DNA of 64,000 bases, taken from NCBI RefSeq assembly GCF_030813695.1, contig NZ_JAUSVA010000003.1:233883-297882 (forward strand). The letters run 5' to 3'. Every line of letters begins with the position of its first letter. Positions within the stretch are counted from its first letter, which is position 1. Made by a program: the position numbers and the translations under genes. The notes under the pieces are model-generated. The model had not been told where the DNA came from and searched no databases. It was given only the letters and a program-made list of their open reading frames with translations. Origin of the DNA: Kitasatospora herbaricolor (GTDB lineage Bacteria > Actinomycetota > Actinomycetes > Streptomycetales > Streptomycetaceae). This document shows positions 9,026-17,038 of this stretch, piece by piece.

Positions 9026-9399
9026 CTACCTGTTCCCTCCGGAAGTCGTGCCTCGAATGTAAACACCGCTCCGTGGCCCAACTTCTTTGGAATTGCCCCC
9101 CACCCGAGGCAAATTGCGGATGTGCGCAGATGCCCAGATCCCGGGCCCCAGCGATCACTTCCAGCAGACGGCCCCCACCGCCCCCACAAAGGCGTCCCCT
9201 TCCCGCCGCAGCGCAGGACGGAGCGGTGGTCGCGGTGACGAACCGTCGGAGAACGTGCACGAAGGGATGTCGCCGTTCCGGGTGCCGGCGCCGGCATTGC
9301 GGCACGTACGGGAGCATCCCGCCGCGTAGGGGGTGCCCGCCCGCGTACGGGGGTGCCCGGCGCGGAACCCGCCCGCGGGGCAGGGGGCCGGGCGCCCGG
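9026..9399. other. Spacer between quinone reductase and TetR genes
   Basis: No gene is supported. The first 100 bp (AAACACCGCTCCGTGG, CTTCTTTGGAATTGCC, CAAATTGCGG) are less GC-rich than the rest and probably hold the quinone reductase promoter. Near 9320-9365 two GTACGGGGGTGCCC-like copies stand close together. Confidence 0.35.
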
Positions 9400-9972
9400 T
9401 CAGCGGGGCCGCAGGCCGTCGAGGACGATCTCGAGGATCCGCTCCCGGGCCGCCGGGTCGGCCCCGAGCTGTTCCACCGCCTTGGTCGTGCCGGTCAGCA
9501 GGGCGATCAGCTCGGGCAGGCCCAGGTCGGGGCGGACCGCTCCGGCCCGCTGCGCCCCGGCCAGCAGTCCGGTGAGGCGTTCCTTGATCACCTCGCTCGA
9601 CTCCCGCAGGGCCGAGTGCGCGTCCATCCCGGCCGCGGCGAGGGCCCGGGTGAACTCGTCCTTGCCGGCGGACTGCTCGACCACCAGGCGGAAGCAGTCG
9701 AAGAAGGCCTCGGCGGGCCCGGATTCGGCGGCCAGTTGCGCGGTGCGGGCCGCCACCGTCTCCAGCCGGCGCACCATCACCGCCTCCAGCAGCGCCTCCT
9801 TGGTGGGGAAGTGCCGGAAGAGCGTGCCGACCCCGACCCCGGCGGCCCGGGCGATCTCCTCGGTGGTGACGGCCGGGCCCCGGGTGGTGAACTCCCGGGT
9901 GGCGATGTCCAGCAGCCTGGCCCGGTTGCGGGCAGCGTCGGCGCGCAGCGGGCGTGGTCGGGCGGCGGTCAT
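9400..9972 (-). CDS. TetR-family transcriptional regulator
   Basis: A 190-residue TetR/AcrR repressor. The N-terminal HTH is typical: ARLLDIATREFTTRG, then TEEIARAAGVGVGTLFRHFPTKEALLEAV. The C-terminal ligand domain resembles the SbtR-like group. It is divergent from the SnoaL-like gene with a 123-bp promoter region between them, so that gene is its likely target. Confidence 0.9.
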   Translation of the reverse strand: MTAARPRPLRADAARNRARLLDIATREFTTRGPAVTTEEIARAAGVGVGTLFRHFPTKEALLEAVMVRRLETVAARTAQLAAESGPAEAFFDCFRLVVEQSAGKDEFTRALAAAGMDAHSALRESSEVIKERLTGLLAGAQRAGAVRPDLGLPELIALLTGTTKAVEQLGADPAARERILEIVLDGLRPR

Positions 9973-10012
9973 CCTGATTTCCCCTTCGCCGTCGGCGGCT
10001 GAACAGCCGTTC

Positions 10013-10042
10013 TGGACAACCGGATCAGCCAGTCCGTATCGT
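10013..10042 (+). promoter_or_regulatory. Candidate promoter of SnoaL-like gene
   Basis: TGGACA (10013-10018) and TATCGT (10037-10042) are spaced by 18 bp, close to the main sigma-factor consensus, 53 bp before the ATG of the SnoaL-like gene. Confidence 0.4.
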
Positions 10043-10095
10043 GCTTACCGGAGTCGCCGGTCCGGTTCTGGCGATGATCCCGTCGGAGGTTGATC

Positions 10096-10536
10096 ATGTC
10101 CGAAACCCTGTCGTCGCGCGAGGTCTTCCTGGAGCTGCTCGCGGGCATCACCGCGGGGCGGTTCACGGAGCTGGCCGAACTCTATGCCGAGGACGCCGTG
10201 GTGGAGACCGTCTTCCAGCCGGTGGGGCCGCGCCGCATCGAGGGACGGGCCGTCCTGCGGGCGCGGTTCGCGGAGGTCTCCGCGCACTCGCCGCTGGATT
10301 TGGCCGCCGAGAACGTGGTGGTGCGGGAGACCGACGACCCGGAGGTGGTGGTCGCCGAGTGGGACTACCGGGTGCACCACCGGGTGAGCGGACGGACCTT
10401 CGAGGCCGCCAACATCCAGGTGCTGCGGGTCCGCGACGGCCTGATCGTCCACAGCCGGGACTACCACGACCACGTGGCCCTCGCCGTGGCCGGCGGCAAC
10501 CTGCCGCAGCTGGTGGCGGCGCTGGAGGGCGAGTAG
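10096..10536 (+). CDS. SnoaL-like (NTF2-fold) protein
   Basis: A 146-residue NTF2-like protein of the SnoaL type. It begins with an alpha helix (REVFLELLAGITAGRFTELAELYAED) and shows the usual strands VVVAEWDYRVHHRVSGRTFEAANIQVLRVRDGLIVHSRDYHD. Members may be isomerases, cyclases, hydrolases or binding proteins. GGAGGT lies 6 nt before the ATG. Its divergent TetR neighbour is the probable regulator. Confidence 0.85.
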   Translation: MSETLSSREVFLELLAGITAGRFTELAELYAEDAVVETVFQPVGPRRIEGRAVLRARFAEVSAHSPLDLAAENVVVRETDDPEVVVAEWDYRVHHRVSGRTFEAANIQVLRVRDGLIVHSRDYHDHVALAVAGGNLPQLVAALEGE

Positions 10537-10581
10537 CGGGGCCTGCCGGCGCGCCCGGGCCGGGCGGGCCCGCGCGGGCGG

Positions 10582-10965
10582 TCAGAGGGGGCGGATCCGG
10601 GCCCGCAGGAGGCAGAACTCGTTGCCCTCCGGGTCGGCCAGCACGTGCCAGCCCTCGGCGCCGCTCTGCCCGACGTCGACGGGCCGCGCGCCGAGCGCGA
10701 GCAGCCGCTCCAGCTCGGCGTCCTGGTCCCGGTCGGTGGCGCTGACGTCGATGTGCAGCCGGAGCTTGCCGGTGCGCGGGTCGCCGCCGGGGCTGAGGAC
10801 GAGGGTGGGCTGCGCGCCGCCGAAACCGGCGTCGGGCGGCCCGATCTCGATGCTCCCGTCGTCCTCCCGACCCAGTTCCCGGTACCCGAGGACCTCGCTC
10901 CAGAACGCGGCGAGCCCCTCGGGGTCGGCGCAGTCGATGACCAGCTCACTGATTCGGCATGCCAC
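10582..10965 (-). CDS. VOC-family (glyoxalase-like) protein
   Basis: A 127-residue vicinal-oxygen-chelate protein. It starts with ISELVIDCADPEGLAAFWSEVLGY and ends with HVLADPEGNEFCLL, the standard first helix and last metal-ligand strand of the glyoxalase/bleomycin-resistance fold. The GTG at 10965 gives the usual N-terminus (VACRISELV); an in-frame ATG exists at 10989. It is convergent with the SnoaL-like gene. The substrate is unknown. Confidence 0.85.
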   Translation of the reverse strand: MACRISELVIDCADPEGLAAFWSEVLGYRELGREDDGSIEIGPPDAGFGGAQPTLVLSPGGDPRTGKLRLHIDVSATDRDQDAELERLLALGARPVDVGQSGAEGWHVLADPEGNEFCLLRARIRPL

Positions 10966-11072
10966 ACCGTCAGTGTACGGAGGCCTCACCCGTGGCTGAC
11001 GGACCGTCGGGCCCCGGCCGCCGTGCCAGGGTTGGGACGGTGTTCTCTGCCGCTCGGGACTCGGGAGGTCCG

Positions 11073-11392
11073 GTGGAGTTCCCGCGGCCGGTGGAGCTGC
11101 GCACGCCCCGTCCGGTGCTGCGGTCCTGGCGGCCGTCCGACGCGGGGCCGTTCGCGGCTCCGAACGCCGACCCCGAGGTCATGGCGCATCTTCCGGCGCC
11201 CCTGGACCGGTCGGCCGGTGACGCCCCGGCCGGCCGGATCCGCGCCGCGATCGAGCGCGACCGCTGGGGGTGGTGGGCGGTGGAGCCGGCCTTCGGCGGC
11301 GCCTTCATCGGTTCACCGGCCTGTCGCGGACGACGTTCGAGGCGGCCTTCACCCCGGCGGTGGAGGTCGGCCGGCGGCCTGCCGGGGCCTGA
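11073..11392 (+). pseudogene. Frameshifted, truncated GNAT acetyltransferase
   Basis: GTG at 11073 with GGGAGG 5 nt upstream opens a typical RimJ-like N-acetyltransferase: RTPRPVLRSWRPSDAGPFAA, then DPEVMAHLPAPLDRSAGDA, then RWGWWAVEP and GGAFIG. At about 11310 the frame breaks: FIG continues in another frame as FTGLSRTTFEAAFTPAVEVGRRP, which is clearly the next part of the same domain, and stops at 11390-11392. The acetyl-CoA-binding region (the R/QxxGxA part) is missing altogether. So this gene carries a one-base loss plus a 3' truncation. Confidence 0.75.
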
Positions 11393-11546
11393 CCCGCGCG
11401 GCGCGGACGGCCCGGGAGGCCGCGGGTCGGACCATACGCGGCGGGAGGACCGTCGGCGGCGGCGGGGACGTCGGCTGCGGTGTGGACGGCCCGCCGCCCC
11501 GGCCGGCGGGCCGGGGCGACGGGCCGGGGCGGCGGGCCGTCGGTGC

Positions 11547-12353
11547 TCAGGAGGGCTGCGCCGGTCCGGCCGCGGTGATCACCGCGAAGGTGCCGCCCTG
11601 CGGGTCGGCGAGGATCGCCATCCGCCCGGCCGGCATGTCGAAGGCGGGGGCCATGACGCTGCCGCCGGCCCGCACCGCGGCGTCCTGGACGCTGTCGACG
11701 TCGTCGACGCTGAAGTACGCCAGCCAGTGCGGCGGCACCCCGGGCGGCAGGGCGGAGAGGTCCATCATCCCGGCGACCGCACGGTCGGCGACCTTGAACT
11801 CCGTGTACCCCTCGGCGCCGGGCAGCTGCGTGGGGGCGGTGGTGATCGGCAGCACGGCCGCGTAGAACGCGGCGGCGGCCCCGGTGTCGCCGGTGTTCAG
11901 CTCGTTCCAGGTCAGCGCGCCGTGCTCGTTGACGATGCCCGCCCCGGCGAAGGTGCCGGGCTGCCAGAGGCCGACGACGGCGCCGGTCGGGTCGGTGACG
12001 ACGGCCATCCGCCCGAGGTCCATGACGTCCATCGGGCCCATCATGACGCTGCCGCCCGCGTCCGTGACGCTCTTGGCGGTGGCGTCGATGCCGTCGGTGG
12101 ACAGGTACGTCGTCCACACCGTCGGCGGCATCGGGTCGGGGGTGGAACCGTCGGGGTTGGAGGCGCGCATGATCCCGGCCACCGGCTTGCCCTTGAGGGT
12201 GCAGACGGAGTAGCCGCCGGTCTCCGGCGGGCCGATCTCCCCCTGCCAGCCGAACAGGTCGCGGTAGAAGTCGAGGGCGGCCTGCTGGTCGGGGACCATC
12301 AGGTCGATCCAACAGGGGGTGCCGGGCTTGTAGGGGCCGTTCATGTCGGGCAC
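11547..12353 (-). CDS. Two-domain VOC-family protein
   Basis: A 268-residue protein made of two glyoxalase-like (VOC) domains. The first starts GTPCWIDLMVPDQQAALDFY and ends RMAVVTDPTGAVVGLWQPG. The second starts GALTWNELNTGDTGAAAAFY and ends MAILADPQGGTFAVI. Such fused proteins include hydroxylase-like and antibiotic-binding members; the activity here is unknown. The start is ATG at 12353, with another ATG at 12344. Confidence 0.88.
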   Translation of the reverse strand: MPDMNGPYKPGTPCWIDLMVPDQQAALDFYRDLFGWQGEIGPPETGGYSVCTLKGKPVAGIMRASNPDGSTPDPMPPTVWTTYLSTDGIDATAKSVTDAGGSVMMGPMDVMDLGRMAVVTDPTGAVVGLWQPGTFAGAGIVNEHGALTWNELNTGDTGAAAAFYAAVLPITTAPTQLPGAEGYTEFKVADRAVAGMMDLSALPPGVPPHWLAYFSVDDVDSVQDAAVRAGGSVMAPAFDMPAGRMAILADPQGGTFAVITAAGPAQPS

Positions 12354-12585
12354 GGATGCCTCCGGGGCGATCGCTTACCGATGAGGGGACGGGCGGTTGC
12401 GTCCATACCCGGCTCCCAGCGGCCGAATCGGGCCGGATGGCTGAATCCGGCCCCGGCACCCGACCGGCGGCCCCCGGCACCCGCCGGCCGGCCGGCCCGT
12501 CCGGCGACGTCCGGCGACGTCCGGCGACGGTCGGCACGCGGGCGGGCCGGGCCGGTGGGTGGACGGGCGGGCGGCGGGTCACGGG

Positions 12586-13158
12586 TCAGCGGACCACGTC
12601 GAGGACCTGCTTCTGGAGGCCGTTGGGGTAGACCTCGTGCTCGACGAGCTTCAGCTTCTGGGTGTCCTTGTCCGTGGTGCTGAACAGCCGCTTGCCGGCG
12701 CCGAGCAGCAGCGGGAAGACGAGGAGGTGGTAGCGGTCGATCAGGCCGGCGTCCGAGAGGCCGTGGTTCAGCGTTGCGCTGCCGTGGACGATGATCGGGC
12801 CGCCGTCGCCCTCCTTGAGGGCGGCGACCTCGTCGAGCGAGCGCAGGATGGTGCTCTCGCCCCAGTTCGCGGCCAGCCCGTCCTCGGTGAGGGTGGTGGA
12901 GACGACGTACTTGGGCAGCGTCTTGTACCGGGCGAACTCCGGCATGTCGGGCCAGACCGGGCTGAAGGCCTCGTAGCTGGTGCGGCCCAGCAGGATCGCG
13001 GCGGACTCCCGCTGCTCGCGCTCCTTGATCTCGAAGGCCTCGGGCAGGAACTCGACCTCCTTGAAGGTCCATCCGGAGTTGCGGTAGCCGGGCTCGCCGC
13101 CGGGCGCCTCCATGACGCCGTCGAGGGAGATGAAAGCGGTGCTGATGAGGGTGCGCAT
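12586..13158 (-). CDS. Dihydrofolate reductase-family (RibD C-domain) protein
   Basis: A 190-residue protein of the RibD C-terminal / DHFR-like fold. It begins RTLISTAFISLDGVMEAPGG, has AILLGRTSYEAFSPVWP in the middle and ends YHLLVFPLLLGAGKRLF. These are NADPH-dependent reductases of unknown substrate, common in actinobacteria. AAGGAAA lies before the ATG. The next gene upstream (SRPBCC) reads in the same direction, separated by the 15-bp tandem array. Confidence 0.88.
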   Translation of the reverse strand: MRTLISTAFISLDGVMEAPGGEPGYRNSGWTFKEVEFLPEAFEIKEREQRESAAILLGRTSYEAFSPVWPDMPEFARYKTLPKYVVSTTLTEDGLAANWGESTILRSLDEVAALKEGDGGPIIVHGSATLNHGLSDAGLIDRYHLLVFPLLLGAGKRLFSTTDKDTQKLKLVEHEVYPNGLQKQVLDVVR

Positions 13159-13188
13159 CGGGGTTTCCTTCGCTCTGTCGTGACGTGG

Positions 13189-13255
13189 AGTGCCGCGTCG
13201 TGAAGTGCCGCGTCGTGAAGTGCCGCGTCGTGAAGTGCCGCGTCGTGAAGTGCCG
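13189..13255. repeat. 15-bp tandem repeat, 4.5 copies
   Basis: The unit AGTGCCGCGTCGTGA is repeated four times without change (13189-13248) and then partly again (AGTGCCG). It lies between the leftward SRPBCC and DHFR-like genes. It may be slippage-prone filler or may influence readthrough between the two genes. Confidence 0.85.
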
Positions 13256-13297
13256 GTCGGGTGGGCCGTGCTGCAGGCCGTGCTGCGGGCAGCGCGG

Positions 13298-14035
13298 TCA
13301 GGCGAGGAGTCCGGTCAGCCACCGCTGCCAGGCGTCCTCGGCCCCCTCGGTGCCGGTCCGGAAGAGGTGGTGGAAGGTCAGGGCGATGCCGGGGCCCTGG
13401 TGGAAGGTGTAGAGGCCGTCGGCGGTGCGGATCTCGAACCGCTCGTCGTCCGCCCAGACCACCTCGCCGTCCAGCGGCGGCAGGCCCGCCGGCTCGGCGT
13501 GCGCCCGCGCGCCGACGGCCACCGGCAGGGACAGCGACAGTTCGCGGGCGAGGGCCGCCCGGACGTCCCCGGGCGGGCGCGGGCCGGTCGGCGCCGCGGC
13601 GAAGACCGGGACGGCGGTGCGTCCGGGGAAGTGCGTCAGGTACTGGCGCAGCGTGCCCAGGTGGAAGGGCCAGCCGCGGCGCAGCGCGTCGTACTCGTCC
13701 TGCCAGTCGTCGCCGAGCAGGCCGCTGTGGACGACGCGCAGGACGGTGGCGGCGCCGTCGCGTCCTTCGAGGAGGTATTCGAAGGCCATGAACCGGCCGT
13801 CCTCGGCGGTGGGTGTGCGGGTGGCGAAGCGCTTGCCGGGTTCGTAGGCGGTGATCAGGGCCTCGGCCCGCCGGCCGCCGGTCTCCATGGCGGCGCTCCC
13901 GCCCTCGCGGGGCTCCACCTCGTTGCGGCCCATGAACCAGGAGTCGATGCCCGGTCCGGTGGCGATCGCCTCCCAGACCTGTTCCGGGCTCGCCGGCAGG
14001 GTCGTCTCCAGCTCGATCTCGAACGGGTGCGTCAT
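13298..14035 (-). CDS. SRPBCC domain protein
   Basis: A 245-residue AHSA1-type SRPBCC protein: FEIELETTLPASPEQVWEAIATGPGIDSWFMG at the start, then GKRFATRTPTAEDGRFMAFEYLL. It has a second half of about 100 residues (WADDERFEIRTADGLYTFHQ) that looks like a repeated, shortened unit of the same fold. The ATG at 14035 overlaps the stop of the ArsR-type gene as ATGA, so the two are translationally coupled. Confidence 0.85.
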   Translation of the reverse strand: MTHPFEIELETTLPASPEQVWEAIATGPGIDSWFMGRNEVEPREGGSAAMETGGRRAEALITAYEPGKRFATRTPTAEDGRFMAFEYLLEGRDGAATVLRVVHSGLLGDDWQDEYDALRRGWPFHLGTLRQYLTHFPGRTAVPVFAAAPTGPRPPGDVRAALARELSLSLPVAVGARAHAEPAGLPPLDGEVVWADDERFEIRTADGLYTFHQGPGIALTFHHLFRTGTEGAEDAWQRWLTGLLA

Positions 14036-14805
14036 CGTCGGTTCTCCTGTCCGGTTCCGGGCTGTGCGGGCGCCGGCGGTACGGGCGGGGTCGGTGCGGG
14101 CGGGGTCGGTGCGGGCGGGGTCGGTGCGGACGCCGGTGGCGCGGGCGCAGGTGGTGCGGGCGCAGGTGCTGCGGGCGGGGTCGCTCCGGCGGCAGCGGCG
14201 GCATCGGCGGACGGTCCCCGGGGGGCGGTGGTGGGGACCTGGTGGAGGCCGACGACCACCCGGTGGGTGCGGCCGGCCGGGGTGCTCTCGTCGTGGTAGC
14301 GGCCGACCAGGGCCGCCACGCTCCGGGCGAGTTCCTCGGCGAAGGCCGCCCGGTCGGCCGCGGAGGCGAAGCGGACCTCGGCGTCGATGCCGAAGGAGGC
14401 GACCCGCTGCCCGGCCCGCGCGGCGCCGGTCAGCAGTTGCCCGACCTCCTGGACCAGCCGCGAGCCCAGGGCGAGCAGCCAGCGGGCCGAGAGCTGGTCG
14501 GGCGAGCGGGCGGGGTCGGGGCTGACGGCGCCCAGCACGATCGGGGAGATGACGTAGGAGGCGGCGGTGGCGCGGTACACCCGCTCGGTGACGTTGCCCT
14601 TGCGGCGCTCCTCGGCGAGCTCGACCAGCCCGTGCCGCTCCAGCTCCTTCAGGTGGTAGTTGACCTTCTGCCGGGGCAGGCCCAGGCGGGCGGCCAGCAT
14701 GGTGGCCGAGCCGGGCTCGGCCAGGGCGGCGAGGATCCCGGACCGTATCGGGTCCAGGGAGGCCTCGGCCGCGGCGGGTTCTTCGATCACGGCGATGTCC
14801 AGCAC
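14032..14805 (-). CDS. ArsR-like helix-turn-helix regulator
   Basis: A 257-residue winged-helix regulator: SLDPIRSGILAALAEPGSATMLAARLGLPRQKVNYHLKELERHGLVE is the DNA-binding part, followed by a conserved C-terminal domain (SARWLLALGSRLVQEVGQLL, AEVRFASAADRAAFAEEL). The last 65 residues are a Pro/Ala tail, partly from a 15-bp repeat at about 14082-14127, which looks like a local expansion. I choose the GTG at 14805; homologues start there and a promoter-like TTGACA ends so close that the mRNA may be leaderless. A TTG at 14820 is the alternative. It forms an operon with the SRPBCC gene. Confidence 0.82.
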   Translation of the reverse strand: MLDIAVIEEPAAAEASLDPIRSGILAALAEPGSATMLAARLGLPRQKVNYHLKELERHGLVELAEERRKGNVTERVYRATAASYVISPIVLGAVSPDPARSPDQLSARWLLALGSRLVQEVGQLLTGAARAGQRVASFGIDAEVRFASAADRAAFAEELARSVAALVGRYHDESTPAGRTHRVVVGLHQVPTTAPRGPSADAAAAAGATPPAAPAPAPPAPAPPASAPTPPAPTPPAPTPPVPPAPAQPGTGQENRR

Positions 14806-14811
14806 CGTTCC

Positions 14812-14840
14812 AGGATCCAACCGACAAAAATATTTGTCAA
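14812..14840 (-). promoter_or_regulatory. AT-rich operator/promoter of ArsR-SRPBCC unit
   Basis: GACAAAAATATTTGTC (14823-14838) is a dyad with perfect GACAAA/TTTGTC arms in a patch of very low GC. Read leftward, TTGACA (14840-14835), 17 bp and GATCCT (14817-14812) form a promoter whose start point falls at the GTG of the regulator. The dyad fills the spacer, so the regulator probably represses itself. Confidence 0.5.
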
Positions 14841-14923
14841 GACGAAAAAAGCTGTCGGTGGACGAGACCCGGCGGCGGCGCCGACCACCCCGACGGGGCC
14901 GGCGCCGCCACTCCCCCGGAGCG

Positions 14924-15382
14924 TCAGGGCCGGGCCGCCCCGGCCGCCCCGGCTCCCCGCCGCCCTTCCGCCCCCGGGGCGTCCGCCCCCGGACGGGGCG
15001 CCCCGAAGGCCCGCTCGTCGGCGTCCGCGAGCAGGAAGCAGAGCGGCGGCAGGCCCAGTTCGAGCACCGCGAGGACGAGCTGGAACCACTGCGGCGGGCC
15101 GTTCACGGCCAGCGAGAGCAGGCGCCCGAGACCGCCGAGCAGGAACACGCCGGCGAGCAGGCGCACCGCTGTGGCCGGCACGGGCCGCTGCCGGGCCGCC
15201 CAGATCCAGGCCAGCCCGTACCCGGCGAAGCCGGTGCCCATGAACCGCCCCCAGCTGTCGATCGTCGCCCCCGCGTGCGCGGCGCCGGGGATCGCCGCGT
15301 TGCCGAGGGCGAGGTGGAACAGTCCGATCGCCACGCAGGACCACCCCATGAGCCGCACGAGCACCCGGAGAGTTCCGGCCAT
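14924..15382 (-). CDS. DUF4345-like small membrane protein
   Basis: A 152-residue protein with four hydrophobic segments: RLMGWSCVAIGLFHLALG, FMGTGFAGYGLAWIWA, AVRLLAGVFLLGGLGRLL and WFQLVLAVLELGLPPLCFLL. The order and the GTGFAGYGLAWIW stretch fit DUF4345 proteins. The function is unknown. It is divergent from the TetR gene and shares its operator region, so it is the likely target of that repressor. Confidence 0.8.
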   Translation of the reverse strand: MAGTLRVLVRLMGWSCVAIGLFHLALGNAAIPGAAHAGATIDSWGRFMGTGFAGYGLAWIWAARQRPVPATAVRLLAGVFLLGGLGRLLSLAVNGPPQWFQLVLAVLELGLPPLCFLLADADERAFGAPRPGADAPGAEGRRGAGAAGAARP

Positions 15383-15423
15383 GACCCACCACCCCGCCTT
15401 CCGTCGTCCGCCCGGGAAAGGAT

Positions 15424-15485
15424 TAGTAGACACGCGTCTACTAGCCGGGTCCAGGGTAGGCCCGGGAAGTAGACGCGTGTCAAGT
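15424..15485. promoter_or_regulatory. Twin TetR operator
   Basis: Two related palindromes sit between the divergent DUF4345 and TetR genes: TAGTAGACACGCGTCTACTA (15424-15443) and AGTAGACGCGTGTCAAGT (15468-15485). Both share the GTAGAC...GTC half-site pattern, and the second ends 11 bp before the GTG of the TetR gene. This is the layout of an autorepressed TetR gene. Confidence 0.6.
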
Positions 15486-15496
15486 AAGCTGACGGC

Positions 15497-16105
15497 GTGC
15501 CACCGCCCCGCCGACGCCTCAGCCCGGCCGAACGCCGAGCCCAGCTCCTCTCCGTCGGAGCCCGGCTCTTCGCCGAACACCCCTACGAGGACGTGCTCAT
15601 GGAGGACGTCGCCCGGCAGGCCGGCGTCTCCCGGGCGCTGCTCTACCGTCACTTCCCCAGCAAGCAGGCGCTCTTCGCCGCGGTGTACCAGGAAGCGGCG
15701 GACCGGCTGCTGGCCGAGACCCGCCTCGACCCGGCCGACTCGCTGACCGACCAGCTCGTCCAGGGCATGGACGTGCACCTGGACTACTTCGTCGCCAACC
15801 GCCACGCCGTGATCGCCGCGAACCGCGTCCTGGCCGGCGACCCCGTCGTCCAGACGATCATGACGGGCGAGCTGGACGCCCTGCGCGCCCGCCTGCTCGC
15901 CGTCCTCCCGCTCGCCGACGACCCCGCCCGCGACGCGGTCTCCGCCGTGCTGCGCAGCTGGCTGGTCTTCGTCCAGGTCCTGGTCGTCGACTGGCTCGGC
16001 GAGGAGACCTGCACCCGCACCCAGCTGCGCGACGTCTGCGTCGGCGCCGTCCTCGGGGCCCTGCGCCCGCTGCTGCCCGACTCGGCGCAACCCCTGCGGG
16101 AGTAG
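15497..16105 (+). CDS. TetR-family transcriptional regulator
   Basis: A 202-residue TetR/AcrR repressor. Its HTH reads AQLLSVGARLFAEHPYEDVLMEDVARQAGVSRALLYRHFPSKQALFAAV. The C-terminal domain is typical of regulators of efflux or membrane proteins. The GTG at 15497 lies immediately after the second operator palindrome and has no clear ribosome site, so the message may be short-leadered. Confidence 0.9.
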   Translation: MPPPRRRLSPAERRAQLLSVGARLFAEHPYEDVLMEDVARQAGVSRALLYRHFPSKQALFAAVYQEAADRLLAETRLDPADSLTDQLVQGMDVHLDYFVANRHAVIAANRVLAGDPVVQTIMTGELDALRARLLAVLPLADDPARDAVSAVLRSWLVFVQVLVVDWLGEETCTRTQLRDVCVGAVLGALRPLLPDSAQPLRE

Positions 16106-16275
16106 GCACGGCCGGGGCCCGCCGGCCGGTCCGCCTTCGGGCCCGGGCTTCGGGCCCGGGCCAGGGCTCCGGCTTCGGGCTCCGGCTTGGGGCCCGGGCG
16201 GCCCACGGTGTGTCGCAGCGCCCGTGGCGGCCGGCTCCGCGGGGAGGATGGGTCGCAGCGACGAAGGAGGCTGCG

Positions 16276-16914
16276 GTGCGGGCGAGGACCCTGCGGAGGT
16301 ACGAGGAACGCGCCGCGGACCGGATGATCTTCTTCTCGGACGCCGTGGTGGCGATCGCCATCACCCTGCTGGCCCTCGAACTGCCGGTGCCCGAAGGGCC
16401 GACCGTCCCGGCGTTCCGCTCGGCGGTCCACGACGACCTCGACCACTACCTGGCCTTCCTGATCAGCTTCGCCGTGATCGCCGCCGCCTGGGGCCAGCAC
16501 AACCGGGTCTTCCGCTACACCCGACGCACCGACGCCAGGCTGCGCACGCTCAACGCGTGCTGGCTGGCGACGGTCGTGCTCAACCCGTTCGCCACCAAGC
16601 TGCTCACCACGGAGGGGGACGACACCGACACGGTGGGCCTGCGGTTCGGCTTCTACGCCCTGCTGCAGTTCCTGGCGCTCGCGGCGGTGATCGCCATGGA
16701 GCGCCGGATGACCTCGCGGCGCCTGCGCGACCCGGAGGTCCCCGCCGAACTGGTCGCGGCCGGGGAGCCGGTGCTGTACGGGATGCTGGCCGGCTTCGGG
16801 CTGTCCGTCCCGGTGTTCTTCCTGACGCCCTACGGCTGGATCCTGTGGATCGTGGTCCCGCAGGCGGCCGGGCGGCTGTTCCGCAACCGGCCGCGCCCGG
16901 CCGCCGACGGCTGA
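16276..16914 (+). CDS. TMEM175-family (DUF1211) potassium channel-like protein
   Basis: A 212-residue membrane protein with the TMEM175 hallmark RMIFFSDAVVAIAITLL in the first helix, followed by five more hydrophobic segments. Bacterial TMEM175 proteins of one six-helix repeat form tetrameric K+-selective leak channels. The GTG at 16276 is chosen because AAGGAGG lies 5 nt before it. The upstream gap (16106-16275) holds only repeated GGCTTCGGGC(C/T)C units that may form a terminator for the TetR gene. Confidence 0.85.
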   Translation: MRARTLRRYEERAADRMIFFSDAVVAIAITLLALELPVPEGPTVPAFRSAVHDDLDHYLAFLISFAVIAAAWGQHNRVFRYTRRTDARLRTLNACWLATVVLNPFATKLLTTEGDDTDTVGLRFGFYALLQFLALAAVIAMERRMTSRRLRDPEVPAELVAAGEPVLYGMLAGFGLSVPVFFLTPYGWILWIVVPQAAGRLFRNRPRPAADG

Positions 16915-17038
16915 CCGGTGCTCACCCCGGGCGCGGCGCCTGCGGCCGACCCGGCGGCCGGGCCCGGGCGCGGCGCCGGACGCCGGGGCGCGACCACCGG
17001 CGCCGGCCGGGTGTTCGGCCGGTCGGGTGTTCGGCCGG

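Noticed and set aside
14082..14127. Separate regulatory repeat upstream of the SRPBCC gene
   Set aside because: The 15-bp units lie inside the ArsR-type coding frame and encode its Pro/Ala tail; no independent signal was seen.
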